Source: Bacteroidota bacterium
Lineage (GTDB): Bacteria; Bacteroidota; Bacteroidia; Bacteroidales; Porphyromonadaceae
NCBI GenBank assembly: GCA_023395395.1
Contig: JAEWZH010000003.1
Span: 62,001 to 126,000 of the forward strand
Reading direction: 5' to 3'
DNA length: 64,000 nucleotides
This document shows, piece by piece, positions 25,538-34,777 of this stretch. How positions within the stretch are numbered: the first letter of the stretch is position 1; every line of letters begins with the position of its first letter. The notes under the pieces were generated by a model. The model was given only the letters and a program-made list of their open reading frames with translations, was not told the DNA's origin and ran no database searches. Made by a program: the position numbers and the translations under genes.

Positions 25538-26299
25538 ATGAAGCGACTACTACTATATATTATTGTACTGAGTATTTCGGCATCACAATTCTCTTTTGCC
25601 ACCACCATGAATGAAGGGATTGCCGCTTACCAAGAGACCAATTACACTAAAGCAATAGAACTCTTTACTCAGGTGCTTTCTGAAAATGGCTCTACCGCAG
25701 AAGCATATTATAACTTGGCTTCGGCATACTATAAGAATGGTAATATTGGTCCAGCCGTACTCAACTTCCACAGAGCTTATCGACTAGATCCTTCAGACGG
25801 AGATACACGCTACAATCTCCGCTTTGTCTCCTCTCAGGTTACCGATAAGATTGAGGAGACCCCCAAGCTATTCATCAGTCGATGGCTCGATTCGCTATCG
25901 CACTGGTTCGGTCTTTCCACTTGGCGGGCGCTCAGTGCGATCTTTATCGTGTTAGTCGCTACTGGCGTATTTTTCTACTTCAGAGGCAGAAGTATCACCA
26001 CCCGACGGATTGGTTTTTACGGTGGCGTATGCTCAGTAGTACTAGCTCTTTTGGTCAATATAATGGCATACCGCTCCTACAGTTTCACCCACGAAAACAA
26101 AGAGGCAATACTCATGAGTAGTATCACCACCATCAAGAGCTCACCCGATGCTTCAGCCAAAGACATAGCCGTAGTACATGAAGGTCTTCATGTCAAAACT
26201 CTTCAGAACCTCTCTGGCTATACGGAGGTTAGGCTCCCTGATGGCACAGTAGGATGGATCCCTATGGATTCTTATGAACTAATCAACGACTTTGACTAA
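25538..26299 (+). CDS. batE: BatE, TPR and SH3-like protein
   Basis: BatE closes the operon. The 253 residues have a signal peptide (LLLYIIVLSISASQFSFA), a short TPR region (about 25-95; YYNLASAYYKNGNIGPAVLNF), two transmembrane segments (about 125-175), and a C-terminal SH3-like domain of about 60 residues (VVHEGLHVKTLQNLSGYTEVRLPDGTVGWIP). The ATG at 25538 (MKRLLLY) is preferred over the GTG at 25532. The domain order matches BatE. It is followed at four bases by a PAP2-type gene. Confidence 0.88.
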   Translation: MKRLLLYIIVLSISASQFSFATTMNEGIAAYQETNYTKAIELFTQVLSENGSTAEAYYNLASAYYKNGNIGPAVLNFHRAYRLDPSDGDTRYNLRFVSSQVTDKIEETPKLFISRWLDSLSHWFGLSTWRALSAIFIVLVATGVFFYFRGRSITTRRIGFYGGVCSVVLALLVNIMAYRSYSFTHENKEAILMSSITTIKSSPDASAKDIAVVHEGLHVKTLQNLSGYTEVRLPDGTVGWIPMDSYELINDFD

Positions 26300-26302
26300 A
26301 TA

Positions 26303-26998
26303 ATGGTAGAATCACTCGTAGCAATAGAGAGGGATTTATTTCTTCTTCTTAATGGCGTTCACACCCATTACTTGGATAGCGTGATGTATATCATCTCCGA
26401 CAAGTGGCCTTGGATTATCTTTACACTCTTCTTCCTTATCCTTATGTCGATAGGGCAGAGACGTGGCGAGGTAGTCCTTTTTATTTTAAGCATGGGCATG
26501 GTAGTCTTTCTTGCCGATGGTCTATCGTCAGGGATTATCAAAGAGATATTTCAGCGCTACCGACCTACACATCACCCACTCACAGAGGATGTAGTCAAGA
26601 CTGTACTCGGAGAGCGTGGCGGTGGCTATGGCTTTGTCTCGGGGCACACGACCAATTTTATCGCCTTTGCACTCTTTTCATCCTTAGTGATTCGTCATCG
26701 ATTATATACTATCGCCTCATTTGCCACCGCCCTCACCATTGCTTTTTCACGCATCTATCTCGGCATGCACTTCATCACAGATGTCATACCTGGGTTGCTT
26801 TTAGGGTTGCTGTGTGGATGGTTCACTTACTGGCTCTACCAGCAAGCACGCATGACGTTTCTCCATATCGACAAACGAGAGAGTACTCATAGCTACCTAC
26901 GTCCACCGCTGCGCAGACAAGTGGTTGCCCTATCCATGGTCGTATTTTATATTCTAATTTGGGTCACCTCACCACTATTCTTCAGACTTTATAGCTAA
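26303..26998 (+). CDS. PAP2-superfamily phosphatase
   Basis: This is a membrane phosphatase of about 231 residues with the three PAP2 signature motifs: KEIFQRYRPTH (KX6RP), FVSGHTTN (PSGH-like) and SRIYLGMHFITDVIPG (SRX5HX3D). Five or six hydrophobic segments surround them. Members hydrolyse phosphatidic acid, undecaprenyl pyrophosphate or related lipid phosphates; which one is used here cannot be told. The gene starts three bases after batE, so it may share the Bat transcript. Confidence 0.88.
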   Translation: MVESLVAIERDLFLLLNGVHTHYLDSVMYIISDKWPWIIFTLFFLILMSIGQRRGEVVLFILSMGMVVFLADGLSSGIIKEIFQRYRPTHHPLTEDVVKTVLGERGGGYGFVSGHTTNFIAFALFSSLVIRHRLYTIASFATALTIAFSRIYLGMHFITDVIPGLLLGLLCGWFTYWLYQQARMTFLHIDKRESTHSYLRPPLRRQVVALSMVVFYILIWVTSPLFFRLYS

Positions 26999-27043
26999 GA
27001 AAATCATTAGCATCTATATATAAAATGTTAGGTAAAATAAGTT

Positions 27044-28144
27044 ATGCAGTATCCAACCCAGTTAAAAGCACTCGCCTCTTTCCCAATCACAGAGGAGGTA
27101 GTAAATCTAAAGCCAATCGGTAATGGCCACATCAATGACACTTTTGGCGTTGTAGTCAAGACCCCTCAGGGTGCTCAACTCAAGTATGTACTCCAGCGGG
27201 TCAATGACAGTATCTTTCAAGATGTTGATACCCTTCAATCCAATCTCTTTGAGGTGACTGACCACATTCGTCACAAGCTAGAGCAAAAAGGTGTAAGCGA
27301 TATAAATCGTCACGCGCTTACTTTCTTTAAGACCAAGGAAGGACAGACCTACACACGCCAAGATGGTGCAGTATGGCGCCTATCCCTCTTTATCGAGGGT
27401 AGCAAAAGCTACGACGCCGTCACCCCTAAGCTCGCATACGAGGCAGGCAAAGCTTTTGGCGACTTCCATACTATGCTCTCCGACATCCCCGAGGGGAAAC
27501 TCGGTGAGACCATCCCAAACTTCCACAACATGACCTTCCGCCTCCAGCAGCTGCGTGATGCTGTTGCTACCGACAAGGCAGGCAGGCTCTCAGAAGTACG
27601 GGAGCTAGTAGACCAGCTCCTACAGCGTGCCGAAAAGATGACCATCCAAGATCGACTCTATGCCGATGGCAAACTCATCAAGCGCACCAACCATTGCGAT
27701 ACCAAGGTCAATAACATCTTATTTGACGAGAAGACCGACGAAGTACTTTGCGTCATAGACCTCGACACTGTAATGCCTGGCTTCGTCCTCTCAGATATAG
27801 GAGACTTTATCCGTACAGCAGTCAATACCGGTGAAGAAGACGACGAAAATCTCGACCATATCCAAGTCGATATGGAGATTTTCAAGGCATACACCCGTGG
27901 CTATATGGAGGAAGCGCAGAAATTCCTCACCCCACTAGAGATTTCACTCCTCCCCTACGGTGGTCGCCTGCTCACTTATATGCAGACCGTCCGCTTCCTC
28001 AGCGACTATCTCAATGGCGACACCTACTACAAGACCCACAAACCCAAGCATAATCTCATTCGGAGTATCGCCCAGTTTGAGTTCCTACGTCGTCTCGAAG
28101 ATAAGCAAGAAGAGATGGACGCCTTTATGCAACAATGGCTGTGA
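27044..28144 (+). CDS. Phosphotransferase of the APH/NahK type (sugar kinase-like)
   Basis: The 366-residue soluble kinase belongs to the aminoglycoside-phosphotransferase-like fold. It has the NHCDTKVNNILFDE catalytic loop (HxDxxxxN) and the following VIDLDTVMPGF (DFG-like IDLDT). This DLDT-type motif and the preceding sequence suit N-acetylhexosamine 1-kinases (NahK) and the related Bacteroidota mucin-desulfatase-linked kinases, not antibiotic resistance enzymes. The substrate is inferred from that similarity. The gene follows a 45-bp gap after PAP2 and precedes dgkA by six bases. Confidence 0.75.
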   Translation: MQYPTQLKALASFPITEEVVNLKPIGNGHINDTFGVVVKTPQGAQLKYVLQRVNDSIFQDVDTLQSNLFEVTDHIRHKLEQKGVSDINRHALTFFKTKEGQTYTRQDGAVWRLSLFIEGSKSYDAVTPKLAYEAGKAFGDFHTMLSDIPEGKLGETIPNFHNMTFRLQQLRDAVATDKAGRLSEVRELVDQLLQRAEKMTIQDRLYADGKLIKRTNHCDTKVNNILFDEKTDEVLCVIDLDTVMPGFVLSDIGDFIRTAVNTGEEDDENLDHIQVDMEIFKAYTRGYMEEAQKFLTPLEISLLPYGGRLLTYMQTVRFLSDYLNGDTYYKTHKPKHNLIRSIAQFEFLRRLEDKQEEMDAFMQQWL

Positions 28145-28150
28145 TAATCT

Positions 28151-28528
28151 ATGGAAGAGAAGTCCAATAAAAGCCTCTCTCCCAACCGTATAAGGAAGAG
28201 TTTTCGCTACGCCTTTAGAGGCGTGCGGAGACTCTTTTTGTATACCCCCAATGCCCGTATCCACCTCCTCTTCACCCTTGGTGTCATCGGAGGCGGACTA
28301 TTCTTTGGTATCTCCCGAAGCGAATGGCTTATCCTCATACTCTGCATCGTGCTAGTGCTCTCGCTCGAAGCCATCAATAGTGCGCTAGAACAGATTGCCG
28401 ATAAAGTCACTACTGACTACTCACCCCTCATCCGTGACGCTAAAGATCTCGCCGCTGGAGCCGTGCTGATTACCGCCATCGGCTCAGCCATCATAGGGCT
28501 CTGGATATTTATACCCTATATCCTATGA
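28151..28528 (+). CDS. dgkA: Diacylglycerol kinase (DgkA family)
   Basis: The 125-residue integral membrane kinase has the usual layout: a short cytoplasmic N-terminus (SFRYAFRGVRRLF), three hydrophobic helices and the catalytic EAINSALEQIADKV (ExxNTAxE-like). It phosphorylates diacylglycerol or undecaprenol; Gram-positive members use the latter. The Bacteroidota substrate is not certain. The gene overlaps the next one by four bases (ATGA) and follows the kinase gene at six bases. Confidence 0.88.
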   Translation: MEEKSNKSLSPNRIRKSFRYAFRGVRRLFLYTPNARIHLLFTLGVIGGGLFFGISRSEWLILILCIVLVLSLEAINSALEQIADKVTTDYSPLIRDAKDLAAGAVLITAIGSAIIGLWIFIPYIL

Positions 28529-29565
28529 AGTCCGCCACTGGAGATACCATCACCATCACCCCAAAAGCAATCATAGCAGAACTATCCGGGAGGCGAAATG
28601 TCGTGAGCAGTGCCGCACACAATGGGGGTAGCCGTGGCGACCTTACCCACCTCTACAATTACTCCTACGCCCACTCCCCTCTCGTACAGCACAAGATTGT
28701 GGCAAAAATGGAGAGCCCCAATTTGCAAAACCACTACGCTCGCCTCACCCAAGAGTTAGGGCTACCGGTACAGACTACAGCAGGAATGGGTACAGCAGCC
28801 ATATTAGAAGATGCAGCCCTACTCAGTAGCTCATTTCAAGGCATTCACCTAAGTGCCATAGTTACAGCAGGCATAGACCACAACGCTGCACGAGCTGGCG
28901 ACCCACCCTCTTACGACGAGCTTACAGGCGACAATCTGCCCGCTCCTGGCACCATCAATATCATGCTTTTCATCGATGCCCACCTTCCAGCAGGCACAGC
29001 GACCCAAGCCATCATCACCGCCACCGAAGCCAAAAGTGCAGCACTTCAAGAACTACAAGCAGGTAGCTTATACTCCAGTGGTATTGCGACAGGCTCAGGT
29101 ACCGATACCATTATGGTGGTTACCCGCCCCGATGCTTCCGACACCCTCTACGATGCAGGGCTTCACTCTCGATTAGGCTCAGCTATAGGGCAGTTGGTGA
29201 AGCAAGCAGTAAAGCAGGCTTTAGCACATCACCCCGATGGCATGACTCCCACTCGCCAAGCCAGTCTACTGTGGCAAGGCTTCCGCTACGGAATCACCCC
29301 CGATGCCCTCTCTTCCGAATACCAAGAGCTATTTAGCAACATACCAGACAGCGAGAAGCTAGAGCGGATACTCACAGACCCAGGGGTATTCGCCCATACA
29401 GCGCCCCTACTCCATCTACAGGATCAGTATGCTTGGGGGATGCTCTCAGAGAAGCAGTACAGTTCCGTATATTGCCAATACTTACATATCATCTGCCAAG
29501 CCTACCAACTCCCTATCACGGATAACCTCCTCTCCGCTCTCGCCCACCTTACCCATCGATGGTGA
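28525..29565 (+). CDS. cbiZ: Adenosylcobinamide amidohydrolase (CbiZ family)
   Basis: CbiZ removes the aminopropanol side chain of adenosylcobinamides so that cobinamide can be salvaged and remodelled into the cell's own cobamide. The 346 residues carry the family signs SSAAHNGGSRGDL near the start, VTAGIDHNAARAGDPP in the middle, and TATEAKSAALQEL followed by SSGIATGSGTDTIMVVTR near residue 190. There is no cob or cbi neighbour in the window. The ATGA overlap with dgkA shows they are co-translated. Confidence 0.85.
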   Translation: MKSATGDTITITPKAIIAELSGRRNVVSSAAHNGGSRGDLTHLYNYSYAHSPLVQHKIVAKMESPNLQNHYARLTQELGLPVQTTAGMGTAAILEDAALLSSSFQGIHLSAIVTAGIDHNAARAGDPPSYDELTGDNLPAPGTINIMLFIDAHLPAGTATQAIITATEAKSAALQELQAGSLYSSGIATGSGTDTIMVVTRPDASDTLYDAGLHSRLGSAIGQLVKQAVKQALAHHPDGMTPTRQASLLWQGFRYGITPDALSSEYQELFSNIPDSEKLERILTDPGVFAHTAPLLHLQDQYAWGMLSEKQYSSVYCQYLHIICQAYQLPITDNLLSALAHLTHRW

Positions 29566-29618
29566 CAAGAAATAGATTAGATATATCTACGATATTTTTA
29601 TGTATAAAATCTTTCCAT

Positions 29619-29626
29619 TACATTTG
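29619..29626 (+). promoter_or_regulatory. Probable -7 element (TACATTTG)
   Basis: TACATTTG matches TAnnTTTG and lies 39 bases before the ATG of the small lipoprotein gene. The T-rich stretch about 20-30 bases upstream may act as a degenerate -33. Confidence 0.5.
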
Positions 29627-29665
29627 TGTAAGAAGAAATTTTGTTTAACTTAGATTTTACATATC

Positions 29666-30139
29666 ATGAAGACTTCTACTTTTTCCATTATGATTACATG
29701 CATCGTTGCATGTGCATCTCTTCTTCTTTGGTCTTGTAACAAGGATGGTGAAAATCTGACAATTTCTGTGGCAAGTGAGGATGTCGATGCATTCTATGCT
29801 GCATCTGTACTAAGATCAAAGAGTATTGAAGAATTACCAGAAAACATTAGTAAAGAGGAAATAGCCAATATGGCTTTAAAGCTAGCAAAAGAAAAGTATA
29901 AGACCGATGACGTGATAATCACTGACTTGTATGTATATCCAGATGTCGATGGTGTCGAATTTTTCTACAAACTACCCAGTGGTTTGGAAACCAATGCTTT
30001 GTTCATTGATATAAAAAACATAGAAGATATAGCAATAGAGTCAGAACAGTTTGAGATTGCTTCAGATAATTATGACTCACATCTGACTCTGGACGGCAAT
30101 AGCGCTGTGTTAAAAACAAAAGACATGCTTAATAATTGA
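29666..30139 (+). CDS. Small putative lipoprotein, unknown function
   Basis: The 157-residue protein has a signal with lipobox LLLWSC (Cys24) and a mature part of about 133 residues, acidic, with no domain I recognise. It has a promoter-like TACATTTG upstream at 29619-29626. The TTG start of the following 63-codon frame overlaps its stop (TTGA). Both genes are AT-richer than their neighbours. Nothing in the sequence points to a function. Confidence 0.65.
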   Translation: MKTSTFSIMITCIVACASLLLWSCNKDGENLTISVASEDVDAFYAASVLRSKSIEELPENISKEEIANMALKLAKEKYKTDDVIITDLYVYPDVDGVEFFYKLPSGLETNALFIDIKNIEDIAIESEQFEIASDNYDSHLTLDGNSAVLKTKDMLNN

Positions 30140-30327
30140 AGCAAAAGGTGTTCTTTTTTACCTGTGACAATCAAAATGATTGTAGTCCTTATAAAGTTAT
30201 TGCTGAAATGAGTGACGAAATCACAAAGGAAAGAGAGACTTGGCTCTTTATCGAGAAAGGCACTGAGACAGAGCAAGTTTTAGAAGACGTCCTAGCAATT
30301 GAGGAGTTCCTTTGTGATGAAAACTGA
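30136..30327 (+). CDS. Small hypothetical protein, TTG start
   Basis: A 63-codon frame begins with TTG at 30136, overlapping the stop of the preceding lipoprotein gene, and ends at 30327. The protein is hydrophilic and acidic (KQKVFFFTCDNQ at the start, IEEFLCDEN at the end), with two cysteines near residues 10 and 16. No signal, membrane segment or known domain is seen. The unusual start and short length make it uncertain, but the spacing and codon use fit a co-translated gene, and a terminator-like hairpin follows. Confidence 0.4.
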   Translation: MKQKVFFFTCDNQNDCSPYKVIAEMSDEITKERETWLFIEKGTETEQVLEDVLAIEEFLCDEN

Positions 30328-30404
30328 GAGTAAAATAACTTATACTCTCTAATCATGCTTGTGTCTTGCACACTAAGTTCAAAACACAAGTCTTGAAGTA
30401 TTAG

Positions 30405-30450
30405 CTCCATCGCAGTCTGTTGTATATGATAACGATGGATTGCGGTGGAG
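30405..30450 (+). terminator. Probable terminator after the small ORF
   Basis: CTCCATCGCA (30405-30414) pairs with TGCGGTGGAG (30441-30450) over ten positions, one U-G, around a 26-base loop. The stem is followed by TGTTTTAATTATTTTG, a U-rich stretch. Confidence 0.55.
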
Positions 30451-30477
30451 TGTTTTAATTATTTTGATTTACCATAT

Positions 30478-32668
30478 ATGACCTACAAAAGTTTCTATCC
30501 ACTATTACTCGTAGTCTTATTTATATCTTTTGGAACTGCTTCTGCACAAAATATTGATGCCCCTGGGCTAATGGGGAAAAAATTAGAGGCAACGCCCAAA
30601 ACCATTCATGACAAGAGCTACCTACGGGTCTTTTATCAGCTATTTTATAGACCTGACCATAATGCCAAAGATGTCAATAGAGAAACTGCCTGGTGTACGC
30701 ATCAATGAAAGTGGCATTGTCTACTATCAAGGAGAACCAATCAAGAGGTTTTATGTAGAGGGTAAGGACTTACTTGGTAGCCAGTATGCACTAGCCACCA
30801 ATAACTTGTCCGTCGATGCCATCTCTAGAGTAGAGGTGCTTGAGCGATTTCAAGATGTAAAGGTATTGCAAGGGGTAGTACCAGAGGAGCGAAGCTCTAT
30901 GAATATAATCCTCAAGGAGGATTACAAGGTAAGACCATTTGGATACCTAGATGGAGGAATTGGATATGAACCAATCCTTTACGAGAGTAGGGCAAATGCC
31001 ACCAAGGTTAGTAAATCCCCACTTCAATACTACATTTATGCCTCGGCAGATAATTACAATACCGAAAATGCTGATGCTGCTCTAAATATCAATGTCTCAG
31101 AGCTCAACAGCCTTGTACCACAAAAAGGGAAGCTCTCATCTACTGGTATTGGAGGCAAGCCTATTGATGCCAAGCACTACATCCAAAATAAAAGCTGGAA
31201 AGTATCTACTAACGGACTTTTAAGCTTTTCTGAGGACGTACAATTAAGGATAAATCTTAAGGGACACTATGATTGGATGGGACAAGGAGAACGGCAGATA
31301 GAGCACTACAAGGAGCTGAGCATCAATCTTGACGAACAAAGCAATAGCCACAATAATCAGATAGAATTTAAACCTATCCTTTCATACGAGCTAAATAGCC
31401 ATAAAAAGCACTTGAGTAATAAGCTAATTGGAGATATTAGTAGAAGCAACGGTTTTCGTCATGTATTAGGTGGTAATAGAGAGCTAAAATATATGCCTCA
31501 AAGTGATAATTGGTGGATCCAGAATAATCTAGAGACTACTTTTGCACTCAATAAGGATAGGTCACTATTGGGCAATTTTTACAGTAAGTTGTTGTATGGT
31601 GAGACTACTGACCGGCTAGGGGCTGATAGATTGGACGACCCTCTCTCCCAAAGCGAATGGCAAGCAGATCATGGATTTAGCACTTATTTCAGCTTACCGA
31701 GGTCGGCAAGACTATCCCTGTCTCTGGAAGATCATATTTATTATCGTCGCTACCAAGTGGGCAGATTAAATACAAGGGTGACGCATAATGAGCTCGAAAT
31801 CTCGCCTAAACTAATATTGTCATTTTATCAAAAACGTGGTAGTATAACCCTAGGGACAGATATACGACATACGTCCCAACGCATTGCTCAGAACACAAAT
31901 AATCTTTGGGATTTTTCGCCTACTTTGCACTTTACTTACAAAGGCAAAACTGGCTGGGACTATATCTTGAGTAGCTCTTTGAGAAGTTATATTCCTCTTG
32001 CAAGTAGCTACTTCCCTATCGCCTACAGACTTAGCCATAAGGCAGAAAGCATGGACTACCTCGAAAGCTACAGGGCAAAGCAGTGGAACGTTTATACAAG
32101 GGCGAATTACAGCAACTTAATCAACTATTTTTTCGCCACACTAAGTCTTAGATATGTGGACACTAGGAATCCAATAGTATGGGATATTTCACTCTCTCAG
32201 GATGGCATTACAACTATATCTGCCCTTTTACATCAGGGACATTCTAGGAGCATTACGGGGGAAGTCAAGGCAGATAAATCTTTTACCGACCATGGAATAA
32301 ATGTTGTGTTTGAAGGTCTTATCAATCTTACTTCGTCACCTTCATCACTAAATAAGAGCGTCACTCAAGGGTATTATCGCAATTATATGGCAGAAGTAGG
32401 GCTAAGCTATGACCAAATCAAGTGGCTTACACTCTCCGGAAAGATTTCTTATAAATATAGACAAGCGTGGAGAGACTTGAGAAATGATTGGTACAAAAGC
32501 TCTCAGGTTAATGGTGATTTATCAGCCTTATTTGCATTATCAAAGCAGTTTAGCATGGCTTGGCGGTATGATTGGGTTTACTTTACAAGAGAAGAAAATA
32601 GAGAACTTCAAGACTTCCATCTTCTGGGCTTGTCCTTAGATTGGAAGGTTTCAAAAAAATCAAACTAA
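30478..32668 (+). pseudogene. Degraded TonB-receptor-like outer-membrane gene, frameshifted near 5' end
   Basis: A first frame starts at the ATG at 30478 with a clear signal peptide (SFYPLLLVVLFISFGTASAQ), then runs LEATPKTIHDKSYLRVFYQ and ends at 30708. A second frame (the ORF from 30608 to 32668) picks up at EKLPGVRINESG and then GEPIKRFYVEGKDLLGSQ, the usual plug region of CarboxypepD-type outer-membrane proteins, and continues into about 600 residues of barrel. The segment TPKTIHDKSY also resembles the region just before that plug. So at least two small shifts, plus loss of the usual CarboxypepD domain after the signal, separate the parts. It could be a real pseudogene, an assembly error, or expressed from an internal start. 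Confidence 0.65.
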
Positions 32669-32888
32669 TGCTGGAGTGTAATAATATTCTGAACAGCGAT
32701 GAATACGTTATAAAGAACAATAACCCCATTGTTGAACAAACGACGATACTCCAGCTCAGACCTCGGAGCATTTTTCTGAAAGCTCATTGGGCTTATTAAC
32801 TACTACCAAGCTATCTTATAGGCATAATCACACAGGACAATAGATAGTTAATCCACACTTTTCTGGTGGCTCCCTCTGCAAAAAATAG

Positions 32889-32896
32889 TAACTTTG
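32889..32896 (+). promoter_or_regulatory. Probable -7 element of the pnuT string (TAACTTTG)
   Basis: TAACTTTG matches TAnnTTTG and lies 26 bases before the pnuT ATG. I looked for a TPP riboswitch between 32669 and 32923 and found none. Confidence 0.5.
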
Positions 32897-32922
32897 TAAT
32901 CTGGGAAAGAGGTGTGTAAGTG

Positions 32923-33507
32923 ATGGAATGGATGCAAGTAATAGAGATAGTAGCAGCTACTATCGGACTGATATATGTCTGGCTGGAACTAAAAGCCAGT
33001 ATGTGGCTTTGGCCCGTGGGTATCGTGCTACCGCTCTTTTGGATATACATTTCGTGGCACAGTGAAGTGTACGGCAATGTGTTGGTCAATATCTACTACA
33101 TTGTCGCTTGTATCTGGGGATGGAGAGAGTGGATCAAACACCGAAAGGAGGGTATCACGGAGTCCCAACAACCTATCACTTTTATGCCCAAGAAATATCG
33201 GGTTTGGCTAATGGCGGTCACAGTGGGTCTGGTACTACTGCTTGCTCCTGCGTACAGTCGATTTATGGATAGCCCATTCCCCTATTGGGATGGGATCGCC
33301 ACATCGATAAGTTTCGTTGGGATGTGGTTGCTCGCCAAGAAGTATTTGGAAAACTGGTACTGCTGGATCCTCTCCAACCTAATCTACAGCATACTCTATT
33401 TCGTCCAAAGTTTTACGATCTCTGGTGTATTCTTTACCATTTACACCGCTATTGCTATCGCAGGGTACTTCAACTGGCGACGTATGATGCAAGTGCAGCA
33501 ATTATGA
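32923..33507 (+). CDS. pnuT: PnuC-family transporter, probably thiamine (PnuT)
   Basis: The membrane protein of about 194 residues has the PnuC fold, with seven or eight hydrophobic segments and the motif WPVGIVLPLFWIYISW. PnuC proteins move nicotinamide riboside, but in Bacteroidota the branch next to thiamine pyrophosphokinase is PnuT, which takes in thiamine. Here it is translationally coupled (ATGA) to a TPK gene, which supports PnuT. A GTG at 32920 is an alternative start. No TPP riboswitch precedes it, unlike the TonB receptor gene at 50909-53161. Confidence 0.8.
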   Translation: MEWMQVIEIVAATIGLIYVWLELKASMWLWPVGIVLPLFWIYISWHSEVYGNVLVNIYYIVACIWGWREWIKHRKEGITESQQPITFMPKKYRVWLMAVTVGLVLLLAPAYSRFMDSPFPYWDGIATSISFVGMWLLAKKYLENWYCWILSNLIYSILYFVQSFTISGVFFTIYTAIAIAGYFNWRRMMQVQQL

Positions 33508-34157
33508 CAATCGACCTTTGCATACCCTATACCCCTACCGTACTGGTGGTCGCCCATGGCGAGATCTATGATGATGCGGAGACACTTCGACTCATCAAAG
33601 TTGCTCAGCACATAGTGGTTTGTGATGGGGCTCTTGGTCGGTATCTTGAGCTCTCGAGCCGTAGACCCGATATGGTGATTGGAGATGGTGACTCTGTAAA
33701 TCCTGCCGACCTAGAGCAGATAGGCGCACCCTTCACAAGGGTGGAAGAGCAAGAGACCAACGACCTGACCAAGGCAGTCACTTTTGCGCTTGCACGGGGG
33801 TGGAGAGAGATAGCTATCGTAGGAGCCACGGGACGACGAGAGGATCATACGCTGGGGAATATATTCTTGCTCCCCGACTACTACAAAAATGGTGCTGCGG
33901 TACGACTCTATAGTCTATTCGGGATTATGATCCCCTTTGAGGGAGCTGTGACGATAGAGACAGAAGTAGGACGAGAGCTTTCTGTCTTTGCCGTAGAGGC
34001 AAAACCTATGAGCGCCAGAGGGGTGGCTTACCCTTTTGAAGAGCGGACATTCACTGCACTATGGCAGGCAACGCTCAACCAGGTGATCCAGCCTACAGTG
34101 GAGCTATGGAGCGAAGGGATGGCGATATTATTTATATCCAACGAGAAGAGGAATTGA
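33504..34157 (+). CDS. Thiamine pyrophosphokinase
   Basis: The enzyme makes thiamine diphosphate from thiamine and ATP. The chosen start at 33504 (ATGA overlap with pnuT) gives 217 residues. Family signs are VCDGALGRYLE near residue 39, DMVIGDGDSV near 56, QETNDLTKAVTFAL near 83 and IVGATGRREDHTLGN near 103. The longer frame from 33285 lies inside pnuT and is not used. With PnuT upstream, it traps imported thiamine by phosphorylation. It is followed directly by the RNase H gene at 34158. Confidence 0.92.
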   Translation: MTIDLCIPYTPTVLVVAHGEIYDDAETLRLIKVAQHIVVCDGALGRYLELSSRRPDMVIGDGDSVNPADLEQIGAPFTRVEEQETNDLTKAVTFALARGWREIAIVGATGRREDHTLGNIFLLPDYYKNGAAVRLYSLFGIMIPFEGAVTIETEVGRELSVFAVEAKPMSARGVAYPFEERTFTALWQATLNQVIQPTVELWSEGMAILFISNEKRN

Positions 34158-34775
34158 ATGGAGCAGAAGTACTACATAGTATGGGAGGGACACCAACCGG
34201 GTATCTACGATACTTGGGCGGAGTGCAAGGCTCAGGTCATGCACTTTAGCCGTCCTAAGTACAAGAGTTTCAAGGGTATTTCAAAAGCGCAAGCGGAGGA
34301 GTTCTTCAATCATCCTGAAGCTGCGAGAGGAGAGGGAGAACCTGAAATATTGGAGCGCAGTAGCGAGATAGACCAAAGGGCGATAGCTGTAGATGCTTCG
34401 ACGACCGGTAATCCTGGTCCGATGGAATACCGTGGGGTATGGGTGGAGACGGGTGATGTGGTCTTTAGCAGTAAAGTGTACCCTGTAGGGACGAATAATA
34501 TAGGCGAATTTTTAGCTATCGTGCATGCGATGGCATGGATGAAGCAGCAAGACTATATCGTGCCTATCTATACCGATAGCATGACAGCGCAGTCGTGGGT
34601 AAGGAAGCATCAATACAAGACGACGCTCCCCTTTGACCAAAGTACCTTGGAACTATATCAGGTACTGGAGCGAGCGAAACGATGGCTGGATAGTAATGAT
34701 CTATCTCTCTTTTCGATTAGAAAATGGGAGACCAAAGCATGGGGCGAAATCCCTGCTGATTACGGAAGGAAGTGA
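34158..34775 (+). CDS. Ribonuclease H with N-terminal viroplasmin domain
   Basis: This protein of 205 residues has a caulimovirus viroplasmin-like (RNase H1 N-terminal) domain at 1-60 (YYIVWEGHQPGIYDTWAEC and FKGISKAQAEEFF) that binds RNA/DNA hybrids. A type-1 RNase H domain runs from about 75, with the metal-binding Asp in AVDASTTGNPGPMEY, Glu in NIGEFLAIVHAM and Asp in IYTDSMTAQSW. It cleaves RNA in RNA:DNA hybrids. It starts directly after the TPK stop and ends three bases before the hemH ATG. Confidence 0.9.
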   Translation: MEQKYYIVWEGHQPGIYDTWAECKAQVMHFSRPKYKSFKGISKAQAEEFFNHPEAARGEGEPEILERSSEIDQRAIAVDASTTGNPGPMEYRGVWVETGDVVFSSKVYPVGTNNIGEFLAIVHAMAWMKQQDYIVPIYTDSMTAQSWVRKHQYKTTLPFDQSTLELYQVLERAKRWLDSNDLSLFSIRKWETKAWGEIPADYGRK

Positions 34776-34777
34776 TC

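Noticed and set aside
32670..32755. Inverted repeat GCTGGAGT/ACTCCAGC
   Set aside because: Only eight bp and separated by about 70 bases, with no further structure. It is too weak to report as an element.
32669..32922. TPP riboswitch before pnuT
   Set aside because: I searched for the CUGAGA and GCGUAGGGA blocks on the plus strand and did not find them.
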